Shown here piece after piece: positions 26,626-34,796 of a stretch of 64,000 nt of DNA (position 1 is the first letter of the stretch; each line of letters opens with the position of its first letter). Source of the stretch: an uncultured delta proteobacterium (GTDB lineage: Bacteria > Desulfobacterota > Desulfobulbia > Desulfobulbales > Desulfocapsaceae); contig CAIUQR010000138.1 of the NCBI GenBank assembly GCA_903901335.1, positions 1 to 64,000 of the forward strand, written 5' to 3'. The notes under the pieces were generated by a model. It was not told the DNA's origin. It worked only from the letters and a program-made list of their open reading frames with translations, and did not search any database. The position numbers and the translations under genes were made by a program.

Positions 26626-27498
26626 TCAAAGGCCTGCAACATCCAGAATTGATGGCAGTCTGTGCTCCCACCCAAGTGTCTGGATCATCACACCCTGAGC
26701 AATATTTTTCACAGCAGCGATAGTTTCACCGGCAATCCGGATCCCTTCAGTGTCTCGATTCGGCGATTTCCTTATCCGCCTGATCAGCTCATCCGAAATA
26801 TGGGCACCCGGTTCACTGTTGGCGATATACTGGGCGATAGCCAATGATTTTATCAGGAATATCGTGGGAATTACCGGAACCCCGAGACCTTTGGCCTTCT
26901 CCATAAAGGTTATAAACCGGTCAAGGTCAAAAACAGGGGGCGTGATCACGAAACTGCACCCGGCGGCAATCTTTTTTCGGGCCGCATCGAGTTCAACATC
27001 CAAGGCACGGTCATCCTCGTAAGAAGCAATAGTACAGCCGGTGGTCAAGCTGGGTGCACCATCCAGGTCAAACCCGCCCATATCCTTGCCTTTGTTGAGA
27101 GACTGAATAACCTCGACCAATCCGACTTCAGTTAGGTCGTAAACAGGCTTGGCCTCGATATGGTCACTCTGGCTCATGTCTTCACTATGCACGACAATGA
27201 GATTTTGGATACCCAGGACATGAGCCGCCAGGATATCACCCTGCAGGGCCATCCTGTTCCGGTCCCGGCAGTAGACATGGATGATCGCCTCCACGCCCTG
27301 TTGCTGCATCAGGACGCCGCCGGCCAGTGCGCTCATCCGCATAATCCCGTTATCCATATCGGGAACGACAATGGCATCAATCCTTCCCTTCATGCGACGC
27401 GCATCGGTAACGAGCCGCGATATATTAACGCCCTTGGGCGTGTGCATCTCTGCCAGTACGACAAATTCATGTGCTAGTAATCGCTTTTGAAAACTCAT
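26626..27498 (-). CDS. Second MetF-like methylenetetrahydrofolate reductase-family protein
   Basis: 290 residues, paralogous to MetF at 21451-22374 and sharing the barrel landmarks A-E-M-H-T-P-K-G, D-A-I-V-V-P-D-M-D-N, R-M-S-A-L-A-G-G and R-D-R-N-R-M-A-L-Q-G-D. It differs where MetF contacts flavin and lacks the S-G-D-H and N-P-F motifs (it has V-H-S-E-D-M). It may bind the folate without reducing it, or act as a second reductase isoform. A GGAGGGAAAAGAAG site precedes the ATG. It lies 69 bases after the HdrCB gene. Confidence 0.75.
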   Translation of the reverse strand: MSFQKRLLAHEFVVLAEMHTPKGVNISRLVTDARRMKGRIDAIVVPDMDNGIMRMSALAGGVLMQQQGVEAIIHVYCRDRNRMALQGDILAAHVLGIQNLIVVHSEDMSQSDHIEAKPVYDLTEVGLVEVIQSLNKGKDMGGFDLDGAPSLTTGCTIASYEDDRALDVELDAARKKIAAGCSFVITPPVFDLDRFITFMEKAKGLGVPVIPTIFLIKSLAIAQYIANSEPGAHISDELIRRIRKSPNRDTEGIRIAGETIAAVKNIAQGVMIQTLGWEHRLPSILDVAGL

Positions 27499-27567
27499 AC
27501 GCTTCTTTTCCCTCCAAATCCCAGCTTTTCAGATTAGTGTTCTCCCTGGATACGTTTAAAATCTCCG

Positions 27568-28887
27568 TTACAGGGCTGTTTCCGGGTGAAAAACGTCTAC
27601 CTCTTTCAAATCATCTCCCAGGTATGCTCGCTCATTGGGACCAAGAACTCCCAAGGAAAGACAGATCAATGTCCATAAATGCACGGTGTTATATGTTCCC
27701 CCGAAATGATGGGCCAGGTCGTGAACCTGGGCATGACAGTTATGACAGGCGGTAATACAGTAGTCCGCCCCCGTGGATATAATCTGGTCATATTTCACCT
27801 TACCATAGGTCCTGCGCGCCTCAGTATATCCGGATTGCAAGAAACCACCACCACCACCACAGCAGTAATTATTGGATTTGTTCGGGCTCATCTCGATGAG
27901 GTTTTCTTCACCAACGACGGATTTCACGACAAACCTCAGGTCATCCGCCACTTCATCGCCAAAACTCTTGCGAACAATTTGACAAGGATCTTGGACGGTA
28001 AATTTGATTTTACGGTCTTTGTTCCAGTCGGAACTCACTTTTAATCGTCCTTCGCGAATCCACTTTGCGTAATACTGATAAATTGATGCAACTTCGAAGT
28101 TGTGATCGATGTTGAATTTTTTCAGTCCGGCCCGGACTGAAAATGTAATGTGTCCTCACTCCGTATTGAGAAAGACCTTGCACCCGAGTTCATCCGCCTG
28201 TTTTGCCGAAACGCGGGTAACATGCTCCCAGCAGTCATTGTCGGCCAGAAACAGGCAGTAATTTTCCGCAGCCCAGCCTTTGCTGCCATAGGTCCAGTCG
28301 ACTCCGGCCAGATGCAGAATTTTCCATAAAGGCACGAGCTCATCGGGCTCAGTGACCGGTTCCCGCGAATTCTGATTCAAAAAGAAATGGGTATCAACCT
28401 TGTCAATGGGTGCCTGCATGCCTGCAAATTCAGGCTGCGATTCCTGATATTCGGCAAGTACGTCCTGGACAACAAAGACGAAATCGTCAGGTGCGGTTCC
28501 CATGGCGCTGTTGGAATCGTTTCTCATGGCCATGTCACAGGAATCACGGATTCCTTTGGGGCGTTGATCCCGTGGCCAGGCCGCCCGCGCATTAAAGACC
28601 AACTGCGGGATATCTATCTTCATCGGGCAGACATAGCTGCACCGCTGACACATGGTGCACATCCAGACCCAAGGCGTCGTCGTCAGTTCCTCATCCATAC
28701 CCAACGAGGCCATACGAAGAAATTTCCGCGGATCCATCCCCTCCAACCCTGTCGCCGGGCAACCGGAAACGCAGGCGCCACAGGTAAGACAAAGATTCAA
28801 ATTCCCACCATCCGGGATAATCTCTTTGACCTTGTCAATAAATAGACTTTCTCTTTTCCCTTTGATTTTGATGCTGCTCTCTGGCAT
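27568..28887 (-). CDS. HdrC-HdrB fusion, probable selenoprotein with UGA-encoded selenocysteine at residue 244
   Basis: One 439-residue frame from ATG 28885-28887 (GAGGAAAG upstream) to 27568, interrupted only by an in-frame TGA at 28156-28158. The HdrC part has C33/36/39/43 (C-L-T-C-G-A-C-V-S-G-C) and C77/80/83/87. The HdrB/HdrD-like CCG part has C302, C342-C343 (N-Y-C-C-G-G-G-G-G) and C381-x-x-C384. The TGA falls in N-T-E-U-G-H, where relatives carry C of an E-C-G-H motif. A perfect hairpin follows 12 bases later. HdrCB modules carry non-cubane clusters for the reductase half-reaction; Sec could be a cluster ligand. A standard gene finder would split this into two truncated genes. Confidence 0.85.
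28119..28143 (-). promoter_or_regulatory. Candidate bacterial SECIS hairpin after the UGA
   Basis: In the transcript, UGA (28158-28156) is followed by 12 bases, then TTTTCAGTCC, loop GGGCC, then GGACTGAAAA: a perfect 10-bp stem with a 5-base loop. Position and size fit bacterial SECIS elements, which lie directly 3' of UGA in the coding region and present a short G-containing apical loop to SelB. The hairpin is also fully coding. Confidence 0.75.
28156..28158 (-). other. In-frame UGA codon, probable selenocysteine
   Basis: The codon after GAG and before GGA CAC is TGA. The reading frame stays open and protein-like on both sides, and the CCG cysteines all lie after it, so termination here would leave a useless half-protein. 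The aligned residue in related CCG proteins is Cys (E-C-G-H). Confidence 0.8.
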
Positions 28888-28978
28888 TGATTCTTTCCTC
28901 ACATTCCTGTCCAAATTAATGTATTCGGCAAATTCGATTGTCCGAAATGGCCAACGACACTCCCTATAGATCAATGAA

Positions 28979-29224
28979 TTATGGACGCTTCCGTATCCGT
29001 AGCTGATGAAAAGGACCCTCTTTCTCAACGGCATCCGCTGAAAGCACATCATAGGAAGATTCAGGCAGGACCTTGAACAGATCATGCCGTGTATCCGAGT
29101 CTGAACCTCTGATTTCCATGATCTCAAGGGGTTTCATTTTCTCGAAAATCTGCGTCGTTTTCAACAACGAGATCGATGAAATGCTGCCCCTGAAATCAAT
29201 TATTACGTCTACTTTTTCAGCCAA
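28979..29224 (-). CDS. TusA-fold small protein lacking the catalytic cysteine
   Basis: 81 residues from TTG 29222-29224, with AAGGAG eight bases upstream. Fold landmarks of TusA/SirA are visible: V-D-V-I-I-D-F-R-G, then L-L-K-T, then M-K-P-L-E-I-M-E-I and a final beta strand. The TusA motif R-G-x-x-C-P-x-P reads R-G-S-I-S-S-I-S, so the sulfur-accepting Cys and both prolines are gone. It therefore cannot act as a persulfide carrier in the usual way and may be a structural or regulatory subunit. It is the first gene behind the sigma-54 promoter of the Hdr/MetF operon. Confidence 0.65.
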   Translation of the reverse strand: MAEKVDVIIDFRGSISSISLLKTTQIFEKMKPLEIMEIRGSDSDTRHDLFKVLPESSYDVLSADAVEKEGPFHQLRIRKRP

Positions 29225-29265
29225 ATTTTCTGCTCCTTAATCATTTTTTCTTGCGAGCCATTTAA

Positions 29266-29281
29266 AGCAACAATCGGGCCA
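29266..29281 (-). promoter_or_regulatory. Sigma-54 promoter of the HdrCB/HdrA/MetF operon
   Basis: Minus strand TGGCCCGATTGTTGCT matches TGGCACG-N4-TTGCW with one mismatch and exact GG-N10-GC spacing. It lies 42 bases upstream of the TTG start of the TusA-like gene and faces away from a divergent sigma-54 activator gene. Confidence 0.85.
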
Positions 29282-29382
29282 TGTTTGCCTATGCATTGCG
29301 GAATAATATTTCAATGACTATGATTACAGAGAGTTAAAGAGCACGGATTTGGCTCTGGACAGACGTAGTATTGCCAGGAAAG

Positions 29383-29430
29383 TGTTAAAGTGTTAAACGA
29401 GTAGCCCTTTGCAGGTGTTAAGGCTTAACA
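29383..29430. promoter_or_regulatory. TGTTAA repeat array, probable operator/UAS between divergent units
   Basis: Direct repeats TGTTAA at 29383-29388 and 29391-29396, plus a perfect palindrome TGTTAAGGCTTAACA at 29416-29430 (7-bp arms, 1-base centre). They lie 100-150 bases upstream of the sigma-54 -24 element and just before the activator gene start, so the activator could stimulate the operon and repress or activate itself. Confidence 0.6.
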
Positions 29431-29441
29431 GGAGCAGGAAG

Positions 29442-30851
29442 ATGATCGGTCGGGAACTGGACGGGTACTGGAAAACAGTTGTAAATACCATTCGTGATGG
29501 CATCGTGATTGTCAACACGAGTGGTGCAATTGTGTCCGTCAATGAAGCGTTTAATCATATTACCGGATATTCACGGGAAGAGGTCATCGGTAAAACGTGT
29601 AAAATTTTACATTGCGATGTCTGCGACGCAGCCATGGCCAATGGCGGTGAACACTGGTGCTCTCTTTTTCGTTTCGGAACTATAGAAAATAGTAAAGGCC
29701 GGATCAAACGTAAGGACGGAACATTTATCAATGTTCTCAAAAATGCGGCGATTTTGCATGATGCCGACGGGAATGTCATCGGAGCCGTCGGGACGATTGC
29801 GGATTTAACCGAGATCTCGGAAAAAGAAAATCAACTTGAGGCGTTCAGATTGCAATTGCTCTCTGAAGACGGATTTAACGGTATCGTCGGAACATCCGCT
29901 TCGATGCAGCATCTTTATGACATGATAGAAAATGCCGCTCATTCCGATGCCCCGGTGATCATTTACGGAGAAAGCGGCACTGGAAAAGAACTTGTCAGCC
30001 AGGCTATCCACGAAATTGGTGACAGGAAAGATCAGCCTTTTATCAAGGTCAACTGTGCCAGTCTGACGGAATCCCTCCTCGAAAGCGAACTCTTCGGGCA
30101 TGTACGGGGCGCCTATACAGGAGCATATAAGGATCGGGTCGGTCGTTTCGAAAAGGCCAATGAAGGAGATATCTTTCTGGATGAAATCGGAGATCTCCCC
30201 CTATCCACCCAGGTCAAACTCCTGCGTGCGCTTGAAGAAAAGGTAATAGAGCGTGTGGGCTCCAGTTCCCCGATTGCGACCGACGTGCGTATCATTTCAG
30301 CTACCAATCAGGATTTATTTCAACTGGTGGAGCAGGGCAAATTTCGCAAGGATTTTTATTTCAGGATCAACGTCATCCCGATATTTCTCCCTCCCCTGCG
30401 GGAAAGATTCGGAGACATCCCTCTGCTGGCTGAATCCTTTTTTCGAAAACTACAGCTGAAAAGTGGAAAAAAAATCAATAGGATCAGCAAAGAGGCCATG
30501 GACATTCTGACCAGCTACAACTGGCCCGGAAATGTGCGGGAGCTGAAAGGGGCCTTTGAGTACGCCTTTGTCACCTGTTATGGCGATGTCATTCAGCCAC
30601 ATCACCTTCCGGAAACCATTTGCAGCCCGAAAAGGGCCCAGAATACACCGAAAAAAAGTGCATTCAACCTGTCCGAAATCGAGAAGCAGGAACTTCTGGA
30701 AATCCTCAGGAAGACTGGAGGTAATCAATCGAAGGCCGCAGAACTCATCGGCGTTTCACGGGTCACCATCTGGAATCGGATGAAACGCTTTGGAATTGAT
30801 TCCAAACGCAGCATTGAAGTGCATGACAGCGAAATTGATGAAAAAGCGTAA
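29442..30851 (+). CDS. PAS-sensing sigma-54-dependent activator, divergent from the Hdr/MetF operon
   Basis: 469 residues from ATG 29442, with AGGAG closely upstream. PAS domain at about 5-125 with cysteines C53, C58, C61, C73 (C-K-I-L-H-C-D-V-C and H-W-C-S-L-F). AAA+ Walker A at 176-183 (G-E-S-G-T-G-K-E), sigma-54 loop G-A-Y-T-G-A at 223-228 and F-L-D-E-I-G-D Walker B. Fis-type HTH near the end (N-Q-S-K-A-A-E-L-I-G-V-S). It most likely drives the divergent Hdr/MetF operon in response to a PAS-sensed redox or ligand signal. Confidence 0.9.
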   Translation: MIGRELDGYWKTVVNTIRDGIVIVNTSGAIVSVNEAFNHITGYSREEVIGKTCKILHCDVCDAAMANGGEHWCSLFRFGTIENSKGRIKRKDGTFINVLKNAAILHDADGNVIGAVGTIADLTEISEKENQLEAFRLQLLSEDGFNGIVGTSASMQHLYDMIENAAHSDAPVIIYGESGTGKELVSQAIHEIGDRKDQPFIKVNCASLTESLLESELFGHVRGAYTGAYKDRVGRFEKANEGDIFLDEIGDLPLSTQVKLLRALEEKVIERVGSSSPIATDVRIISATNQDLFQLVEQGKFRKDFYFRINVIPIFLPPLRERFGDIPLLAESFFRKLQLKSGKKINRISKEAMDILTSYNWPGNVRELKGAFEYAFVTCYGDVIQPHHLPETICSPKRAQNTPKKSAFNLSEIEKQELLEILRKTGGNQSKAAELIGVSRVTIWNRMKRFGIDSKRSIEVHDSEIDEKA

Positions 30852-31350
30852 AACCTAACTTGATTCAGTAGCCTTATTATTTGAACTTGGGTTGACATAA
30901 TCTAATCTTTGGTCTTGGCCTCACTCCATGCAGATCACGAAAATCAATATTGTCCTAAATTATCAGAAATTAATCTCTTGACTTAAGAGCCTCTTGCAAA
31001 ATGACCAGTTTTTTGTTTGTGATATAAAACTTGGCCTAGCGGCCGTGTCGGGTGACAGAATCTTCTGACTGCTGTAAGCCGTAAACTTCGCGAACACCTT
31101 TACTAAGTTCCTCTTTAATGATAAATTATTTTTAACGGTGCCTTAGGCTAATAAAAGGGCAAAACCAGTAGTCATTCGATTCACCAAGTTATCATTCGCC
31201 TTCCCCTTATGATCTGTTGGGCAGCCTGGTCTAAAGACGCTACGACTGTTCTGTCGCCACATCCTTATGGTCACCAATCTATCGGATAAAATTTGCCGTG
31301 TAATCTTGGGGGTGCCGCGTAACCTTAAGGCAAACCGGAAGGAGTGTTAG
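30852..31350. other. 499-bp non-coding stretch between activator and kinase genes
   Basis: No ORF with protein-like content, no tRNA and no sigma-54 motif was seen. The stretch has several short self-complementary pieces (for example around GGCCTAGCGGCC near 31035) but no convincing terminator. A GGAAGGAG ribosome site at its right end serves the kinase. It could hold the kinase promoter or a small RNA, which I cannot demonstrate. Confidence 0.3.
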
Positions 31351-32907
31351 ATGAGAACAAAAAACGAAATGCCAAAGGACGATGTGAATGAGAGGTTTTT
31401 CATTAATATTGCCATGGTGGGCGGTGGCCGGGACTGCCATTTTATCCTCGACCTGATTCAGTATAATCCCTCTCCTCTTTTTAACATCAAAATACTGGGG
31501 GTGTTCGATAAAAATCCCGGTGCAAAGGGGATACTGCTTGCTGAACAGATGGGGATATATACCACCGACAATCTCCACGATCTGCTGAATATCGACCAGC
31601 TTGATAGTGTCCTGGAACTGACCGGCGAGCGGGATGTGCTCCTTGAAATCATCCGTTTAAGACCTAAGGGCGTCGGTGTCCTTGAGTTCAAAGACAACAG
31701 GATAGTGCGCACCTTCGTGGATATGATGAGCCAGCGGCTGGAGTCAACCGAACAGAAGCTCAATGCCGAGAAGATGTTTTCCAACTTATTGATCCGGCAG
31801 AGCACGACGTCCATTGTCTTAATCAATACGGATTTCACTATTGTCTATGCCAATCACGCCTATCTCAATACGGTAAAAAAGGCTCAGGATACGGTCATCG
31901 GCGCCCATTGCTATGAAATTTCCCACGGACTAAACACCCCCTGTTCGAGTGCCTTTCCCGGGGTGAAGTGCCCCATGCTTGAAACCCTGAGGACCGGCAA
32001 GGATGTCCATGTCATCCATGACCATCCGGGACCGGACGGTCAACATATGTACTGCGACCTGACCACCTATCCGATCAAGAATGATGCCGGGGATGTCACA
32101 CAGGTGATCGAGTTCTGGCGGGATGTTACCACTGAATTTTCGGACCGGTGGAGCAAGAAGACCAAAGAGTTCGAATCCAATATCCAGAAGATGATCCAGG
32201 AAGACCGGATGATCTCTCTGGGCAAGCTGGCGGCAAGTGTTGCCCATGAAATCAACAACCCTATCCAGGGCCTTATGACCTTCTGCGGGTATATGCAGGA
32301 CATTTTGACCGCCGTTCCCCCGGCAGAGAAGTCCCTGGAAGAATTCAAAGGCCACCTGCAGCTCATGTCCACGGAACTGGAGCGTGTGGGGAGTATCGTG
32401 TCCGGACTCCTCTCCTTTGCCCGGGAATCAGGGGTGGAGCATACCCATGTCGATGTAAACAAGGCCCTGGATGCGGCGCTTTCCCTGACCCGCCACAAGA
32501 TGAAACTCGGGAATATCAGACTGACAACAGAGCTGTACCCGACCCCGATCATGGTTCTAGGGGATGTCAACCAGCTTCAGCAATGCTTTTTGAACCTGAT
32601 TTTCAACGCCGTCGAATCCATGCCTGATGGGGGGGAGCTGACGGTGACATCCCGGATGGATGGGAAGGCGGAGAGGGCCCGGGTCAGAATCCGGGACACC
32701 GGGTATGGCATCCCGAAAGAGGTAAAGGATAACCTGTTCGATCCTTTTTTCACCACAAAAGACGTGGGCGAAGGCACGGGACTGGGGCTGTCCATCGTCT
32801 ACGGGGTGGTTAAAAATCACAGGGGGACGATAAAGGTCGACAGCCGGGAGGGGGAAGGCACCACATTTACAGTGACATTTCCCGTGATTCCTTACGATAA
32901 TCTTTAA
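31351..32907 (+). CDS. Sensor histidine kinase with N-terminal Rossmann-like domain and Cys-bearing PAS
   Basis: 518 residues. Residues 15-125 look like a Rossmann fold (N-I-A-M-V-G-G-G-R-D, then I-L-G-V-F-D-K-N-P-G-A-K-G), as in NAD- or CoA-binding domains. The PAS (about 140-260) carries C187, C198, C207 (C-Y-E-I-S-H, P-C-S-S, K-C-P-M-L). HisKA has H-E-I-N-N-P at 299-304 and HATPase_c has N-L-I-F-N-A-V-E, D-T-G-Y-G-I-P and G-E-G-T-G-L-G-L. It is soluble and forms a two-component pair with the sigma-54 regulator 11 bases downstream. A dinucleotide or CoA-linked signal is an inference. Confidence 0.85.
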   Translation: MRTKNEMPKDDVNERFFINIAMVGGGRDCHFILDLIQYNPSPLFNIKILGVFDKNPGAKGILLAEQMGIYTTDNLHDLLNIDQLDSVLELTGERDVLLEIIRLRPKGVGVLEFKDNRIVRTFVDMMSQRLESTEQKLNAEKMFSNLLIRQSTTSIVLINTDFTIVYANHAYLNTVKKAQDTVIGAHCYEISHGLNTPCSSAFPGVKCPMLETLRTGKDVHVIHDHPGPDGQHMYCDLTTYPIKNDAGDVTQVIEFWRDVTTEFSDRWSKKTKEFESNIQKMIQEDRMISLGKLAASVAHEINNPIQGLMTFCGYMQDILTAVPPAEKSLEEFKGHLQLMSTELERVGSIVSGLLSFARESGVEHTHVDVNKALDAALSLTRHKMKLGNIRLTTELYPTPIMVLGDVNQLQQCFLNLIFNAVESMPDGGELTVTSRMDGKAERARVRIRDTGYGIPKEVKDNLFDPFFTTKDVGEGTGLGLSIVYGVVKNHRGTIKVDSREGEGTTFTVTFPVIPYDNL

Positions 32908-32918
32908 GGGGGGAGAGC

Positions 32919-34265
32919 ATGGAACCTAAATTGAGAATCATGATTGTGGACGACGAGCTGATTGTCCGGGAATCTCTTTTGTACTGGTTTAGAAAATACG
33001 GTCATGAAATAGATACAGCAGCCTCCGGTCCGGAGGCGTTGGAAAAGATAGAGCAAAAGCCTTTTCAACTCTTGTTTGTGGATATTAAAATGCCGGGGAT
33101 GGATGGCCTTGAACTGCTTGAAAGGGTAAAGAAAGAATACCCGGATACCCTCGTGGTCATTATTACCGCTCACGGTTCCATTGAGAGCGCGGCCAGAGCC
33201 ATGCGTGCCGGTGCCAGCGACTACCTGCTGAAACCGTTTAAGCCGGAACAGCTCTCCTTGGTGATGGAGAAAATTTTAAGCCAGCAGAAAATCACCTCGG
33301 ACTATCATTATGTCAAAGGGTGCCTGGATCAGATCACCCGGTTTGAAAATATCATCGGCCAGTCCCCTCCCATGGAAAAATTATACTCTTTAATCCTGGA
33401 GGTAGCCAAGAGTGATGCCTCCGTGCTGATCACCGGGGAAACCGGCACCGGCAAGGAACTGGTGGCAAAGGCCATCCATGCCAAAAGCCCCAGAGCACAG
33501 CTCCCCTTTGTTGCCATCAATTGCGGTGCTCTGCCGGATGCACTCATGGAAAGTGAATTGTTCGGGCATAGAAAAGGGGCCTTCACCGGGGCAGAACAAT
33601 CCAGAAAGGGCTTTCTGGAAGTGGTTTCCGGTGGCACCCTCTTTCTGGATGAAATCGGAGATATCAGTGCAAAAATGCAGGTGGACCTGCTTCGGGTCCT
33701 GGATGATAAGACAATGTTCAGCGTCGGCAGCAAAACCCCTGTTGAGGTAGATTTCCGTCTGATTTCGGCTACTCGGAAAGACCTTGAAAAAGGTATTCAG
33801 GAGGGAGAATTCAGGGAAGACTTCTTTTATCGTATCAATGTAATCAGGGTTCACCTGCCTTCCCTGCGGGAACGAAAAGGTGATATTCCCCTTCTTGTCG
33901 ATCATTTCATGGCAAAGTACAGCCATGAAACCACGAAGCATGTGGACAGGATAAAATCGGATGCCATTTCTCTATTAACCTCCTATGATTGGCCGGGAAA
34001 CGTCAGGGAACTGAAAAATGTTGTAGAACGGGCCGTTGTTCTGAGCAAATCCCGGACACTTGGTGTTGAGGATTTTTCTTTTCTTAGATCGGGGCATGCT
34101 GCCCTATCCGAGCCCCGGACATTAAAAGCGTTACAGGAATCGCATATTCAGAAGGTACTTGAGGAACAAGATTGGCAGATTACCCGATCGGCAGAAATTC
34201 TTGGCATCAACCGCGTGAGCCTCCACAAGTTTATTAAACGGAGCAACTTGAAAAAACGGGCATGA
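32919..34265 (+). CDS. NtrC-family sigma-54 response regulator
   Basis: 448 residues. Receiver with D-D-E at 11-13 and phospho-acceptor D55 (L-F-V-D-I-K-M-P); AAA+ with Walker A G-E-T-G-T-G-K-E, canonical loop G-A-F-T-G-A and L-F-L-D-E-I-G-D; C-terminal Fis-like HTH (Q-I-T-R-S-A-E-I-L-G-I-N). It pairs with the upstream kinase. Its stop overlaps the archaemetzincin start by 4 bases. A nearby target may be the GcvH-like genes, which have a sigma-54 promoter (36219-36234). Confidence 0.92.
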   Translation: MEPKLRIMIVDDELIVRESLLYWFRKYGHEIDTAASGPEALEKIEQKPFQLLFVDIKMPGMDGLELLERVKKEYPDTLVVIITAHGSIESAARAMRAGASDYLLKPFKPEQLSLVMEKILSQQKITSDYHYVKGCLDQITRFENIIGQSPPMEKLYSLILEVAKSDASVLITGETGTGKELVAKAIHAKSPRAQLPFVAINCGALPDALMESELFGHRKGAFTGAEQSRKGFLEVVSGGTLFLDEIGDISAKMQVDLLRVLDDKTMFSVGSKTPVEVDFRLISATRKDLEKGIQEGEFREDFFYRINVIRVHLPSLRERKGDIPLLVDHFMAKYSHETTKHVDRIKSDAISLLTSYDWPGNVRELKNVVERAVVLSKSRTLGVEDFSFLRSGHAALSEPRTLKALQESHIQKVLEEQDWQITRSAEILGINRVSLHKFIKRSNLKKRA

Positions 34266-34789
34266 AAGAACAGATCGGAGTGGTTCCGTTGGGGGAGGTG
34301 CCGACACTTGCCGTCGAGGTGATCGCAGCAAATATCACGGCGTATTATAAGTTGCCGGCTGATGTCCTGCCCATGCGGCCTATTCCCGAGTCTACCTTTG
34401 ATGAGGCCCGGCTGAAGTATAATGCAGGCCTCCTTATCAATAAGCTCGATGCGTTGGATTTTGAAGGATATTCTAAAATTGTGGGTGTCATATCCCGGGA
34501 TATGTTTATTCCGATTTTCAACTATGTGTACGGCCAGGCAGTTCAAGGCGGCAGCCTGGCTTTGATATCACTCTTCAGGTTGAACAGGAACGCCGACGGA
34601 TCAACACCATCGACTTCCCTGGTTTTCGAGAGGGCGGCCAAGCTCGCGCTTCACGAACTGGGCCACCTGTTCAACCTGTTCCATTGCAATGAAACCAAAT
34701 GTATCATGCACTTTTCAGGGGTCATTGAGGATCTGAACAAGATTCCATTTTACCTGTGCCGGGACTGTGCAAGACGGCTGCCACGGTAA
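34262..34789 (+). CDS. amzA: Archaemetzincin-type zinc metalloprotease
   Basis: 175 residues with the family's active site H-E-L-G-H-x-F-N-L-x-H-C: zinc ligands H, H, H and the catalytic Glu, followed by the Cys-rich zinc site N-E-T-K-C-I-M-H-F and C-R-D-C. Length and motif spacing match archaemetzincins. The start overlaps the regulator stop by 4 bases, so it is expressed with the two-component system. Target peptides are unknown. It converges on the GcvH-like gene. Confidence 0.88.
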   Translation: MKEQIGVVPLGEVPTLAVEVIAANITAYYKLPADVLPMRPIPESTFDEARLKYNAGLLINKLDALDFEGYSKIVGVISRDMFIPIFNYVYGQAVQGGSLALISLFRLNRNADGSTPSTSLVFERAAKLALHELGHLFNLFHCNETKCIMHFSGVIEDLNKIPFYLCRDCARRLPR

Positions 34790-34796
34790 GGTTCTC

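Noticed and set aside
28122-28155. Reading the HdrCB region as two separate genes, an HdrC-like protein ending at TGA and an HdrB-like protein starting at 28038
   Set aside because: Same frame across the TGA, no ribosome site before the putative second start, and the CCG domain would lack its N-terminal part.
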